Of a stretch of DNA of 43,968 nucleotides, positions 7,563 to 16,547 are shown in pieces (the first letter of the stretch is position 1; each line of letters opens with the position of its first letter). Below the pieces are notes generated by a model. The model saw only the letters and a program-made list of their open reading frames with translations, ran no database searches and had not been told where the DNA came from. Origin of the DNA: Microvirga sesbaniae (lineage in GTDB: Bacteria > Pseudomonadota > Alphaproteobacteria > Rhizobiales > Beijerinckiaceae); contig NZ_JAMXFJ010000032.1 in the NCBI RefSeq assembly GCF_025460805.1, positions 1 to 43,968 on the forward strand. Direction: 5' to 3'. A program made the translations under genes and the position numbers.

Positions 7563-8075
7563 ATGACCGAGCTCTCGCTCCTGATCCGCACCGAGCAACC
7601 CATCGATTCCGAAGCCATCGAGCGCCTGCACGAGCGCGCCTTCGGGCCGGGCCGCTTCGCCCGCACCGCCTCGCGCCTGAGGGAAGGGGCGTCCCATCGG
7701 CTCGATCTGTCCTTCACGGCCCTGGTCGGCACCCTGCTGGTCGGTTCGGTGCGCCTCACCCCGGTGAAGGCCGGCGACGTGCCGGCCCTGATGCTGGGCC
7801 CGCTCACGGTGGAGCCCGCCTTCGAGAGCCGCGGCATCGGCGCCGCCCTCATGCGCCGCTCCCTCGAGGCCGCCAAGGCCGGGGGCCATACCCTGGTGCT
7901 GCTCGTGGGCGACGAGCCCTATTACAGCCGCTTCGGCTTCAGGCGCATCCCGCCGCAGCAGCTGCAGCTTCCGGGTCCGGTCAACCCGGTCCGCTTCCTG
8001 GCCCTGGAACTGGTGGAAGGCGCGATGGCGGGCGCCAAGGGACTGGTGAGCCCGCTGCCCGACTCGGACGGGTAG
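7563..8075 (+). CDS. GNAT-family N-acetyltransferase (YhbS-like)
   Basis: 170-residue acetyl-CoA-dependent acyltransferase. The acetyl-CoA-binding motif A is seen as MLGPLTVEPAFESRGIGAALM (R/Q-x-x-G-x-G/A form ESRGIGAAL), followed by VLLVGDEPYYSRFGF, a block characteristic of the YhbS subgroup. The N-terminal IRTEQPIDSEAIERLHERAFG and the strand TLLVGSVRLTPV complete the fold. Substrate unknown. It stands alone on the plus strand after the NUDIX gene and converges on the operon at 8155. Confidence 0.9.
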   Translation: MTELSLLIRTEQPIDSEAIERLHERAFGPGRFARTASRLREGASHRLDLSFTALVGTLLVGSVRLTPVKAGDVPALMLGPLTVEPAFESRGIGAALMRRSLEAAKAGGHTLVLLVGDEPYYSRFGFRRIPPQQLQLPGPVNPVRFLALELVEGAMAGAKGLVSPLPDSDG

Positions 8076-8100
8076 CGCGAACGATCCGGCCTCTCCGTTG

Positions 8101-8127
8101 TCGTCACCGGGAGGAGCCCGGTGACGA
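8101..8127. repeat. perfect 11-bp hairpin (family B type) between convergent genes
   Basis: TCGTCACCGGG - AGGAG - CCCGGTGACGA. It lies between the converging GNAT gene and the large membrane-protein gene. No T-run follows on either strand, so it is more likely a solitary half of the family B repeat than a classical terminator, though it could still end transcription. Confidence 0.6.
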
Positions 8128-8154
8128 CGTGGCTGATGAGCGCTGCGATTCCGG

Positions 8155-10227
8155 TCAGGCCCGGCGGCGTCCCTCGATCAGCCAGGCCGCGAGGGTGGAG
8201 CCGATCAGGAGCACGAGCCCTACGAAGCCGAGCGCCATCGGGAAGACCGATACCCCGCGCACGATGGCGCTGTCGCTCGGCTTGATGCCGATCCAGTCGC
8301 CGCCGGAGAAGCGGCTGCCCGAATGCACCGCGAGGACGCGCGGCACCGTGATGCTCTGATCGCCCGCCATCGCGACGCGCCGCACCGACCCGCCGGTCGC
8401 TTCGGCGATCGCGCTCAGGGCCTCGGTGTTGCTGAACACGTCCATGAGCTCGCGCGGATTGGCCGGGCCGATGCTCACGAAGGTGATGAGATCGCCCGAC
8501 CGGACCGTGTGCAGGCCGAGCTCGCGGCTGGCCACCTGGGCGGTGAAGAGGCCGGGGCGCGTCTCGGTGAGCGGGACGCTGCTCTCCTGGCCGCTCGGGG
8601 CCACGATGGTCACGGGGTCGGCCGTCTCGGCCATGGTCTGGCGCTCGACGCGGATGTCGCGCCCCTGCGCGCTCGCCCGCAGGGCCTCCTCCTCGAGGGC
8701 CGGCTCCTTCATGAGCCAGTGGGCGAGGCGGCGCAGAAGGTCGAGATGCGGGCCGCCGTCCTGATAGCCGCGGGCCCAGAGCCAGGCATGGTCGGAGAGC
8801 AGCAGCGCCACGCGGCCCTTCTCCTCCCGGCGCAGGACGAGGAGCGGCAGGTCGTTCGCCCCCGACATGAGCGTGTCGCCCGACTGCACCTGCGAGCCGA
8901 TGATGCGCAGCCACTCGCCCCAGGCCGGCGGCGACTGCTCCGAGCCCGGCAGGTCGCGGGTGACGGGGTGGCGGTCGCCGGTGTCGGTGATCTGCGCCTT
9001 GTAGGGCTGCTCGACGATGCTGCCGTTGGGCTGGCCCGGGATGATCGGCGCAAGCCTGGTCTGCGCGAGGCTGCCGTAGCTCGCGAATTCGGGGCCCGCC
9101 GCCACCAGGATCGCCCCGCCCTCGCGCACGTAGCGCACGATGTTCTCGAAATAGCTGGACGGCAGGATGCTCTGGTTCGCGTAGCGGTCGAAGATGATCA
9201 GGTCGAATTCCTTGATCTTCTGCTGGAACAGCTCGCGGGTCGGGAAGGCGATCAGCGAGAGTTCGTTGATCGGCGTGCCGTCCTGCTTCTCCGGCGGGCG
9301 CAGGATCGTGAAGTGGACGAGGTCCACGTTGGCGTCGGACTTGAGGAGGTTGCGCCAGGTCCGCTCGCCCGCATGGGGCTCGCCGGAGACGAGCAGCACG
9401 CGCAGCTTCTCGCGGATGCCCTCGATGGGGATCACCGCCCGGTTGTTGGCCTGCGTCAGCTCGTTGGGCAGGCCTTCCACTTCGAGCTCGACCACGTTGG
9501 TGCCGCCATGCTCGATGCGCACGTCGAGGGTGAAGGGCGTGTCGGCGCGAACCTGCTGGCGGGCGAGAACCTGTCCGTCGCGGCGCACGGTGACGAGGGC
9601 CGAGCCGGTGCCGCCGCGCTCCATGATCTGGGCGCGGATCGTCTGGTCCTTGCCCACGATGCCGAAGCGGGGCGCCTCGAGCAGCTTGATCTGCCGGTCG
9701 CGCTCGTCCGGACGGCCGGTGATGAGCGCGTGGAGGGGCGCCCGGAAGCCGAGACCCTCCACGGAGGACGGGATGTCGTGCACCACGCCGTCGGTCACGA
9801 AGACCACGCCGGCGAGCCGGTCCGGCGGCACGTCGGCCAACCCGTTGGACAGGGCGGCGAACAGGCGCGTGCCGTCGTCGCCGCTGCCGTCGTCCGCCTC
9901 GATGAAGCGCGGGTCCACGTCGGCCAGGGAGCCGAAGCGCCGCTCCAGCTCGGCCCGCACCTGATCGGTCATGGCCGGGCGGTCGCCCAGGGTCTGCGAG
10001 GTGGAGCGGTCGACCACGACCGCCACGATGTCCTTCACCTTGTCCCGGTCCTCCTGCACGAGCGCCGGGTTGGCGAGCGCCAGGAGCACGAGCCCGAGGG
10101 CGACCGCCCTGAGGATCGCCACGGGTCCGCGGGAGACCAGCGCGAGGATCGCGAGCAGCGCGACGACCGCGCCGAGGGCCCAGAGGGCATAGGCCGGGAT
10201 GAGCGGGGAGAAGCTGATCGAGAGCAA
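8155..10227 (-). CDS. large membrane protein with vWA-like and glutamine-amidotransferase-like regions (COG5426-type)
   Basis: 690 residues. Two N-terminal membrane helices (residues ~10-55), then a vWA-like region with an intact D-x-S-x-S metal site in VVVDRSTSQTLGD and VVFVTDGVVHDIP. A class-I glutamine-amidotransferase-like flavodoxin fold follows around residues 280-470 (LRVLLVSGEPHAGERTWRNL, EFDLIIFDRYANQ, YVREGGAILVAAGPEF), with no obvious catalytic Cys. A C-terminal helix (VFPMALGFVGLVLLIGSTLAAWLIE) ends the protein. The start is TTG at 10227 behind AGAGGGAAACGG. It is the last gene of the MoxR operon, 12 bp after the DUF4159 gene. Function unknown; an envelope-located partner of the MoxR ATPase is likely. 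Confidence 0.82.
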   Translation of the reverse strand: MLSISFSPLIPAYALWALGAVVALLAILALVSRGPVAILRAVALGLVLLALANPALVQEDRDKVKDIVAVVVDRSTSQTLGDRPAMTDQVRAELERRFGSLADVDPRFIEADDGSGDDGTRLFAALSNGLADVPPDRLAGVVFVTDGVVHDIPSSVEGLGFRAPLHALITGRPDERDRQIKLLEAPRFGIVGKDQTIRAQIMERGGTGSALVTVRRDGQVLARQQVRADTPFTLDVRIEHGGTNVVELEVEGLPNELTQANNRAVIPIEGIREKLRVLLVSGEPHAGERTWRNLLKSDANVDLVHFTILRPPEKQDGTPINELSLIAFPTRELFQQKIKEFDLIIFDRYANQSILPSSYFENIVRYVREGGAILVAAGPEFASYGSLAQTRLAPIIPGQPNGSIVEQPYKAQITDTGDRHPVTRDLPGSEQSPPAWGEWLRIIGSQVQSGDTLMSGANDLPLLVLRREEKGRVALLLSDHAWLWARGYQDGGPHLDLLRRLAHWLMKEPALEEEALRASAQGRDIRVERQTMAETADPVTIVAPSGQESSVPLTETRPGLFTAQVASRELGLHTVRSGDLITFVSIGPANPRELMDVFSNTEALSAIAEATGGSVRRVAMAGDQSITVPRVLAVHSGSRFSGGDWIGIKPSDSAIVRGVSVFPMALGFVGLVLLIGSTLAAWLIEGRRRA

Positions 10228-10239
10228 ACCGTTTCCCTC

Positions 10240-13044
10240 TTACTGCCCGAGGCGTTCGAGCAGGGCCGGCACGTGCACCTGGTCGGCCTTGTAGTTGCCG
10301 GTCAGCGCATACATGACGATGTTGACGCCGCTGCGGTACGAGAATTCCCGCTGGCGCTGGTCGCTGCCCACGATCGGGTAGATGAACTCGCCCCGGGCGC
10401 CGACCGCCCAGGCGGCCGCGAGATCGTTGGACGTGATGATGATCGGCGACACCCCGTCGCCGGAGCGGGCCGGGCGGCTCGCCTCGCCCTCGGGCGCGGG
10501 CGGCAGGGCCTCGACCCAGGTCTGCCCGGTGGCGTAACGGCCCGGGAAGCTGTCGAGGATGTAGAAGGTCTTGGTCAGCACGTGATCGGCCGGCACCGGC
10601 TCGAGCTCGGGAATGTCGAGGCTCGCCAGCATCCGGCGCAGGTACTGCCCCTCGGCCGTGGGAGCGCCGTCCGGACGGTTGCCGAAGGCGTCGCGTGTGT
10701 CGAAGATCACCGTGCCGCCGCCCTTCATGAAGGCGTCGAGACGCCGGATCGCGGCTTCGGACGGCATGGGCCGGGATGCCACGATGGGCCAGTAGATCAG
10801 CGGATAGAACGCCACCTCGTCCCGCGAGAGATCGATGCCGATCGGCTCTCCGGGCGACAGGGCGGTGCGCTGGCTCAGCACCTGCGTCAGCCCGGTCAGG
10901 CCTGCCTTGCTCGTCTCGTCGACCTGGGAATCGCCCGTGACCACATAGGCGAGCCGCGTCACGAGGGCGGGGCTGGAGCTCTCCATGGTCATGGACGAGC
11001 GGCGCTCCTGCGCGTTCGCGTCCGAAGCCGGGTTGAGGAGAAGGGACGCCCCGAGCACGATGGCGGCCGCGGCGCCGGCCCGGCGCAGGCGGGAGGCGAC
11101 GTTCGACAGATGGCCGCCGAGCCAGAGCGACGCGAGGGTGTCGATCAGCAGGAGCACGAGAGCCAGCATGAAGAGCGGCATGCGCAGATCGATGGTCTGC
11201 GCCCCGGCGAGGGGCGCGACCCGGGCGTTGAGGGGAGCGAAGTCGAGAGGCGCGAGCCGGTCGCCCGGCAGGAGCGCGTTCACCGCGAGGCTCGAATCCA
11301 CCGGCCCGTAGAAGCCCGGCGGATGCTCACCGCTCGCGCGCTCGGCGTAGTTGCGCGCCACGGCGCGGGCATTGGCCGGGGGCGACGTGTAGATGCCGTA
11401 GCCGTCGAGGGTCAGTCGTGGAGCCACCGTGTCGTTCTCCGCGTTGCGCGCCTCCGCATTGGCATCGCTCGGCGCGCCCGCGAGCGCCGTGGTCCGGCGC
11501 AGCATGTCGACGAAGAGGCCCGACAGGGGCAGGTTCGACCAGGTGGTGTCGGCGGTGACGTGGAAGAGCACGATCATGCCGTCGCCGCGCTTGTCCGCCG
11601 TCACGATGGGCGTGCCGTCGGCAAGCGACGCCCAGGTCTTCCCCGGCAGGTCGCCGTCCGGCTCCGCGAGGATCTGGCGGCGGATGCCGATCTCCTCCGG
11701 CACGGTCAGGCCGAAATAAGGGCTTTCCCGGGTGAAGGGCGCGAAGGTCTTGGGGGTGTCCCAGGACAGGGTGCCGCCGAGGCTGCGCCCGCCCCGGCGC
11801 AGGCGCACCGGCACGAGCTCGTCGTTGCCGGCGGCCAGGCGGGAGCCCGCGAAGCGCAGGAGCATGCCGCCCTTCTCGACGAAGGCCGTGACCCGGCCCA
11901 GGGTCTCCCGGTCGAGCCCGCCCACGTCGGCCAGCACGAGAACGGACACCTGCTCGTCGATGAGCTGGTTCACCGCGTCGGCCACCGCGCCGCGCCCGTT
12001 GCGGATCTCCGAATAGGGCGCGAGGGCGCGCTCGATGTAGTAGAGCGGCGAGAGCAGGGGCTGGGCCTGATCGGAGGTGCCGCCGAACACCAGCCCCACG
12101 CGGCGGCGCTTGCCGCGCTCGTCGAGGAGATGCACGGCCCCGGCCGAGCCCTCGCCGAGGACCTCGATGCGCGCGATGGCGTTGCGGATCTCGGTGGGCA
12201 GATCGAACGCGACGCTCGTCTCGGTGGCGTTCGGATCGAAGGCGAAGCGCATGTCCGCGAGCGGCAGGCTCTTGAGGTCGAGGGCGCGCACGGTGCCGGC
12301 ATCGCGTCCGTTCGGCTCGGGACGCACGAGCCTCACGTTGAGCTGGCCGCTGGCATTCTCCGCGCCGGCAACGGCCAGGGCCGGAGCGCGCTCCGCTTTG
12401 AGAACGGTGATCCGCTGCCCGTTCGCCATCTTGGCCAAACCATCGATGAAGCCCTGTCCATCAACGCCCGCCACCCCGTCGCTGATCCAGACGATGTTGG
12501 TCTCGGGAGTCGATTCCAGGAACCGCCTGACGGAATCGAGATGGGCCTGGCGGTCCTGCAGATGCGGCAGGGGTTTCAAGGACCGAAGCCGTTCCAGCGC
12601 GGTGGACGGGCTCGCCGGCTCGATGGCCGCGGGAGCCTCGGCGGTCGCCACGAGCGCGACCGTGCGCCCGTCGCGGCCCGCCGCCTCGACGCGCTCGACC
12701 GCGAGGTTCATGCGCTCGCGCCAGTCATGCGCGGCGGCAAAGCCGTTGTCGAGCACGATCAGGAGCGGCGAGCGGTTGTCGTCCTCCGCCAGCGGGTTCC
12801 AGATCGGGCCCGCGGCCGCCAGGATGAGGAAGGCGGCGAGCAGCAGCCGCAGCAGCAGGAGCCACCAGGGGGTGCGCGCAGGCATTTCCTGCTCGGGCCG
12901 CAGGTCCGCCAGGATCTTGAGGGGCGGGAAGTCGACCCGGCGCGGCTGCGGCGGCGTGATGCGCAGGAGCAGCCAGATCGCCGGCAGGGCCGCCAGCGCC
13001 GTCAAAACGAGCGGAACCGCGAAGGTGAGGGGAAGGCCCAGCAT
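10240..13044 (-). CDS. DUF4159 domain protein with N-terminal BatA/vWA-like region
   Basis: 934 residues. The N-terminus has two helices and the BatA signature (LLLRITPPQPRRVDFPPL, then TPWWLLLLRLLLAAFLILAAAGPIWNPL). A vWA-like fold follows, but the metal site reads LLIVLDNGFAAAHDW, so the D-x-S-x-S motif is lost. The middle holds an amidotransferase-like fold (VSVLVLADVGGLDRETLGRV) and a helix near residue 640 (LFMLALVLLLIDTLASLWLGG). The C-terminal ~220 residues are DUF4159 (LAYVVTGDSQVDETSKAGL, FYPLIYWPI, GGGTVIFDTRDAFG). The stop lies 12 bp before the next gene; only three bases separate its start from the DUF58 gene. The protein is known in alphaproteobacteria only as uncharacterised. 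The dead metal site next to two live ones is notable. Confidence 0.85.
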   Translation of the reverse strand: MLGLPLTFAVPLVLTALAALPAIWLLLRITPPQPRRVDFPPLKILADLRPEQEMPARTPWWLLLLRLLLAAFLILAAAGPIWNPLAEDDNRSPLLIVLDNGFAAAHDWRERMNLAVERVEAAGRDGRTVALVATAEAPAAIEPASPSTALERLRSLKPLPHLQDRQAHLDSVRRFLESTPETNIVWISDGVAGVDGQGFIDGLAKMANGQRITVLKAERAPALAVAGAENASGQLNVRLVRPEPNGRDAGTVRALDLKSLPLADMRFAFDPNATETSVAFDLPTEIRNAIARIEVLGEGSAGAVHLLDERGKRRRVGLVFGGTSDQAQPLLSPLYYIERALAPYSEIRNGRGAVADAVNQLIDEQVSVLVLADVGGLDRETLGRVTAFVEKGGMLLRFAGSRLAAGNDELVPVRLRRGGRSLGGTLSWDTPKTFAPFTRESPYFGLTVPEEIGIRRQILAEPDGDLPGKTWASLADGTPIVTADKRGDGMIVLFHVTADTTWSNLPLSGLFVDMLRRTTALAGAPSDANAEARNAENDTVAPRLTLDGYGIYTSPPANARAVARNYAERASGEHPPGFYGPVDSSLAVNALLPGDRLAPLDFAPLNARVAPLAGAQTIDLRMPLFMLALVLLLIDTLASLWLGGHLSNVASRLRRAGAAAAIVLGASLLLNPASDANAQERRSSMTMESSSPALVTRLAYVVTGDSQVDETSKAGLTGLTQVLSQRTALSPGEPIGIDLSRDEVAFYPLIYWPIVASRPMPSEAAIRRLDAFMKGGGTVIFDTRDAFGNRPDGAPTAEGQYLRRMLASLDIPELEPVPADHVLTKTFYILDSFPGRYATGQTWVEALPPAPEGEASRPARSGDGVSPIIITSNDLAAAWAVGARGEFIYPIVGSDQRQREFSYRSGVNIVMYALTGNYKADQVHVPALLERLGQ

Positions 13045-13047
13045 GGC

Positions 13048-13974
13048 TCAACGCCCTCCCAGGCCGGTGCCGCGCGCGGTCGACACGAGCGTCATGATGC
13101 GCAGGGCGGCTTCGCTGGCCGGCCGGTCGGTGCGGTGGATGGTCAGGGTCCAGCCGCGGCGGCGGGCCAGCTGCTGAAGCGCCTCCCGGTGCTCCTCGAT
13201 CCGCAGCCGGTAGGCACGGCCCCAGGAGACCGCATCGCCGATCCGCAACGACAGCCCGTCCTCGAGATCGTGCAGGACGGCCTGTCCCTGGAACGGAAAG
13301 GTCTCCTCGACGGGATCGACGATCATCACGAGATGACCGCGCGCCCCGCGCGACGAGATGCCTTCGACCATGGCGGTGACATCGGACAGGGGCGACAGGA
13401 AATCGCTGATCAGAACGGCCTCGTGCTGGGGCGCCACGGGAGCCTGCGGGGGCAGGTCCTCTTCCAGGGACGCCCGGTCGGCCACCAGGGTCTGGGCCAT
13501 GGTCTCGGCGATGCGCCGCGTCGCCCGCGGCGGCATGAGGCCGAGCATGCCGACCCGCTCCCCGGCCTCGACGAAGGCATCGGCGAGCGCGAGGCCGAGC
13601 ACGATGGCGCGCTCGACCTTGGGCGCCTGCGCCAGCTCCGAGACATAGCCCATGGAGGCGGAGCGGTCGATCCAGAACCAGACGGTCTGGGCGGTCTCCC
13701 ACTCGCGCTCGCGCACATAGAGCCGGTCGTCGCGGGCCGAGCGGCGCCAGTCGATGCGCTGCGCCGCCTCGCCGGCCACGAAGGGGCGGAACTGCCAGAA
13801 GGTTTCGCCGGTGCCGGCGCGCCGGCGGCCGTGGATGCCGTGGGCCAGGTTGGCGGCGACCCGCCGGGACTCGAGCACGAGGTGCGGCATGCGGTCTGCG
13901 AGGGAGAGAGCGCTTTCCGTTTCGCGGCGGCCCGGCGAGCGGGCGCTTTCGGGGAGGACCCGGACACGGGCCAT
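13048..13974 (-). CDS. DUF58 domain protein (vWA-like MoxR partner)
   Basis: 308 residues, cytosolic, no membrane helix. DUF58 core: GTGETFWQFRPFVAGEAAQRIDWRRSARDDRLYVREREWE, then the vWA metal site WFWIDRSASMGY (D-x-S-x-S intact) and VLISDFLSPL. DUF58 proteins are classically encoded next to MoxR AAA+ ATPases and are thought to be their clients or adaptors. The ATG at 13974 follows AGGAACCCCGTC, which overlaps the stop codon of the upstream moxR-type gene, so translation is probably coupled. Several upstream in-frame ATG codons would extend it into moxR and are not preferred. Confidence 0.9.
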   Translation of the reverse strand: MARVRVLPESARSPGRRETESALSLADRMPHLVLESRRVAANLAHGIHGRRRAGTGETFWQFRPFVAGEAAQRIDWRRSARDDRLYVREREWETAQTVWFWIDRSASMGYVSELAQAPKVERAIVLGLALADAFVEAGERVGMLGLMPPRATRRIAETMAQTLVADRASLEEDLPPQAPVAPQHEAVLISDFLSPLSDVTAMVEGISSRGARGHLVMIVDPVEETFPFQGQAVLHDLEDGLSLRIGDAVSWGRAYRLRIEEHREALQQLARRRGWTLTIHRTDRPASEAALRIMTLVSTARGTGLGGR

Positions 13975-13984
13975 GACGGGGTTC

Positions 13985-15001
13985 CTAGCCTGCCAGCCGC
14001 GACGTGAGCCGGCCGACGATGCTCTTGATGGTCTCTCCATCCGCCCGGGCCGAGAAGGTCAGGGCCATGCGGTGCTTGAGCACCGGCTCGGCGAGCGCCA
14101 CCACGTCGGCGATCGACGGGGCGACCCGGCCTTCGATCAGCGCGCGGGCGCGCACCGCCAGCATCAGGGCCTGGCTGGCGCGGGGACCCGGCCCCCAGAG
14201 AATCCTGTCGGTCACGCCTTCGATGCCGTTGCCCTCGGGACGTGCCGAGCGGACGAGGTCGAGGATCGCCTCGACCACGCTCTCGCCGACCGGCAGGCGG
14301 CGCACGAGGCGCTGGGCGTTCATGAGGGCCTCGGCGTTCATGACCGCCTGCGGCTTGTGCTCGTCGGCGCCCGTGGTCTCGATCAGGATGCGCCGCTCGG
14401 CCTCGCGCGTCGGATAGCCGACGTCGATCTCGAGCAGGAATCGGTCGAGCTGGGCTTCCGGAAGGGGATAGGTGCCTTCCTGCTCGATCGGGTTCTGGGT
14501 CGCCAGCACATGGAAGGGCTGGGGCAGGTCGTGCCGCTCGCCCCCCACGGAGACGTGATGCTCCTGCATGGCCTGGAGCAGGGCCGATTGGGTGCGCGGG
14601 CTCGCGCGGTTGATCTCGTCGGCCATCAGGAGCTGCGCGAAGACCGGGCCCTTCACGAAACGGAAGGAACGGCGCCGGTCGGCGCCCTCGTCGAGGATCT
14701 CGGACCCGAGGATGTCGGAGGGCATCAGGTCCGGGGTGAACTGGATGCGGCGGGCGTCGAGCCCGAGCACGGTGCCGAGCGTCTCCACCAGCTTCGTCTT
14801 GGCGAGGCCGGGAACGCCCACGAGCAGGCCGTGGCCGCCCGCGAGAAGGGTGATGAGGGTGAGATCGACCACGTCTTCCTGGCCGAAGATGACCGTGTGG
14901 ATGGCCTCGCGGGCCCGGCCGACAGTCTCGAGGGTCGCCTCCGCGTTGCGGATGATCGCGTCGTCCAATGCGGTAGGCGCCTGAGCAATGCTGGCCGTCA
15001 T
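13985..15001 (-). CDS. MoxR-family AAA+ ATPase
   Basis: 338-residue cytosolic AAA+ chaperone-like ATPase. Walker A is GVPGLAKTK (about residue 80), Walker B LLMADEINRASPRTQSALL, and sensor 1 lies in HVLATQNPIEQEGTYPLPEAQLDRFLLEI. The C-terminal lid (ILWGPGPRASQALMLAVRARAL) is typical of MoxR. MoxR ATPases remodel partners with vWA domains; here three vWA-like or DUF58 proteins follow directly. First gene of the operon; ATG at 15001 with GGAGAG upstream. It faces the DUF1285 operon across a 308-bp divergent spacer. Confidence 0.94.
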   Translation of the reverse strand: MTASIAQAPTALDDAIIRNAEATLETVGRAREAIHTVIFGQEDVVDLTLITLLAGGHGLLVGVPGLAKTKLVETLGTVLGLDARRIQFTPDLMPSDILGSEILDEGADRRRSFRFVKGPVFAQLLMADEINRASPRTQSALLQAMQEHHVSVGGERHDLPQPFHVLATQNPIEQEGTYPLPEAQLDRFLLEIDVGYPTREAERRILIETTGADEHKPQAVMNAEALMNAQRLVRRLPVGESVVEAILDLVRSARPEGNGIEGVTDRILWGPGPRASQALMLAVRARALIEGRVAPSIADVVALAEPVLKHRMALTFSARADGETIKSIVGRLTSRLAG

Positions 15002-15130
15002 GAGGTCACTCTCCTCGATCGCAATTGCCCCCGGTAGGTAGTCTGCCTTCGATCCGTGTCGAGGTGCAAGGGTCGTTGCGCCGCAGCGAAGGACGGATGG
15101 AGTGGACGAGACAGCCGAGGGCTCTATGCT

Positions 15131-15241
15131 TTAAAGCATCGGACCCAAAAGTGGACCCACTTTTGGGATCGGATCCGATCCTTCGTCATTGATGTGTGCA
15201 TCGTTGATGCGGAAAACCGGGTCCACTTTTCCGCACGATGC
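15131..15241. repeat. dispersed palindromic repeat, family A (two units)
   Basis: GCATCGGACCCAAAAGTGG and its inverted counterpart CCACTTTTGGGATC form one unit at 15136-15180. A second half-related unit runs to CCGCACGATGC at 15241. It occupies the divergent promoter region between the moxR operon and the DUF1285 operon, so it may lie in the leader of one of them. Confidence 0.72.
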
Positions 15242-15309
15242 CCTTAGAAGTAACAATCGGCGGCCGTTCGTCGATCCATAAAGTTCAAAATCCTGTTCAC
15301 GCTTGCGTC

Positions 15310-15909
15310 ATGACCGAACCCTCCGCCTCCACTCCCGGGAATGCCCTGGCCCGCCTGACAGCGGCGCTGGGCTCCGATCGCGCGCGCAAGGGACCGCCGC
15401 CGGTCGAGCGCTGGAACCCGGCCTATTGCGGCGAGATCGACATGCGCATCGCAGCCGACGGGACGTGGCATTACATGGGCACCCCCATCAACCGTCCGGC
15501 TCTCGTGAGGCTGTTCTCGACGGTGCTGCGCAAGGATCCGGAGCGCTACGTGCTCGTCACCCCGGTCGAACGGGTCGGCATCACGGTCGAGGATGCGCCG
15601 TTCCTCGCCGTCGAGATGGCCGTGGACGGCGACGGCGCAAGCCGCCAGATCGCCTTCCGGACCAATGTGGACGATCTCGTGCAGGTCGGGCCAGCGCATC
15701 CCCTGCGCTTCGAGCAGGACGCCAGCGGCGGGGTCAAGCCCTCCGTGAAGATCCGAGGGGATCTGTGGGCGCGGGTGACGCGCTCCCTGGCGCTGGATCT
15801 CGTCGCCCTCGGCGAGGAACGGGATGTGGAAGGCGCTGCCACCTTCGGCGTCATGGCAGATGGCATGTTCTTTCCCATCGCTCCCGTCAGCGCTCTGGAC
15901 GCCTTCTGA
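15310..15909 (+). CDS. DUF1285 domain-containing protein
   Basis: 199-residue cytosolic protein of the DUF1285 family. Family features seen: PPPVERWNPAYCGEIDMRIAADGTWHYMGTPINR, LVRLFSTVLRKDPERYVLVTP and VEDAPFLAVEM. No catalytic motif is known. Start chosen at ATG 15310 because the product then begins at a normal position for the family and the upstream codons fall in a repeat. Its stop overlaps the start of the next gene (TGATG), indicating translational coupling with the CoA pyrophosphatase. The gene order DUF1285-NUDIX-DUF6111-CCA transferase is familiar from rhizobia. Function unknown. Confidence 0.88.
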   Translation: MTEPSASTPGNALARLTAALGSDRARKGPPPVERWNPAYCGEIDMRIAADGTWHYMGTPINRPALVRLFSTVLRKDPERYVLVTPVERVGITVEDAPFLAVEMAVDGDGASRQIAFRTNVDDLVQVGPAHPLRFEQDASGGVKPSVKIRGDLWARVTRSLALDLVALGEERDVEGAATFGVMADGMFFPIAPVSALDAF

Positions 15910-16547
15910 TGCGGCTTGCTCCCCACGACGCGCCGGACTTCCTGACGCTGGCGGCCGAGCGTCTGCGGCCCGAGCCGCCGCATCCCGAGGAGGCGCTCGC
16001 CAACCCGCGCGGCGACCACAGCCTCGACGACGTGCCCCTGGTCCACCCCCTGACGCCGAAGCCGGCCGCGGTCCTCGTTCCGGTCGTCATGCGGGCGGAA
16101 CCGATGCTGCTCCTGACCGAGCGCTCCGCTCAGCTGCGCCAGCATTCCGGGCAGATCGCCTTTCCGGGCGGGCGGGTCGACCCGGAGGACGCCTCGGTCC
16201 TGGCGGCGGCCTGCCGCGAGGCCATGGAGGAGATCGGCCTCGACAGCCGCTTCATCGTTCCGCTCGGCTACCTGGACGCCTACCTGTCCACGACGAATTA
16301 TCTCGTCATGCCCGTGGTGGCGCGGGTCTCCCCTTCCTACAGCCTCAACCTCAACCACGACGAGGTGGCCGAGACCTTCGAGGTGCCGCTCGGCTTCCTC
16401 ATGGATCCCTCCCGCCATGAGCTCCATTCCCGCGAATGGAAGGGAAGGGTGCGGCGCTACTATGCAATGCCCTACGAGGGACGCTACATCTGGGGCGTGA
16501 CGGCGGGCATCATCCGCAATCTGTACGAGAGGCTCTACGGTTCATGA
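15909..16547 (+). CDS. CoA pyrophosphatase (NUDIX, NudL/Nudt7-like)
   Basis: 212 residues. It would split CoA into 3',5'-ADP and 4'-phosphopantetheine. The UPF0035 signature of the CoA-specific branch is present (LLTERSAQLRQHSGQIAFPGG), followed immediately by the Nudix box RVDPEDASVLAAACREAMEE with the REAMEEIG catalytic glutamates. The tail YYAMPYEGRYIWGVTAGIIRNL is also typical. The ATG at 15909 shares a base with the preceding TGA, and the gene's own end overlaps the next ATG by four bases (ATGA). A longer reading from 15303 belongs to another frame of DUF1285 and is not used. Confidence 0.92.
   Translation: MRLAPHDAPDFLTLAAERLRPEPPHPEEALANPRGDHSLDDVPLVHPLTPKPAAVLVPVVMRAEPMLLLTERSAQLRQHSGQIAFPGGRVDPEDASVLAAACREAMEEIGLDSRFIVPLGYLDAYLSTTNYLVMPVVARVSPSYSLNLNHDEVAETFEVPLGFLMDPSRHELHSREWKGRVRRYYAMPYEGRYIWGVTAGIIRNLYERLYGS

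Noticed and set aside
8323..14007. A plus-strand reading frame of 1,894 codons opposite the MoxR operon
   Set aside because: It is antisense to three recognisable genes, is dominated by Arg, Gly, Ala, Glu and His as expected for a GC-rich shadow frame, and shows no domain.
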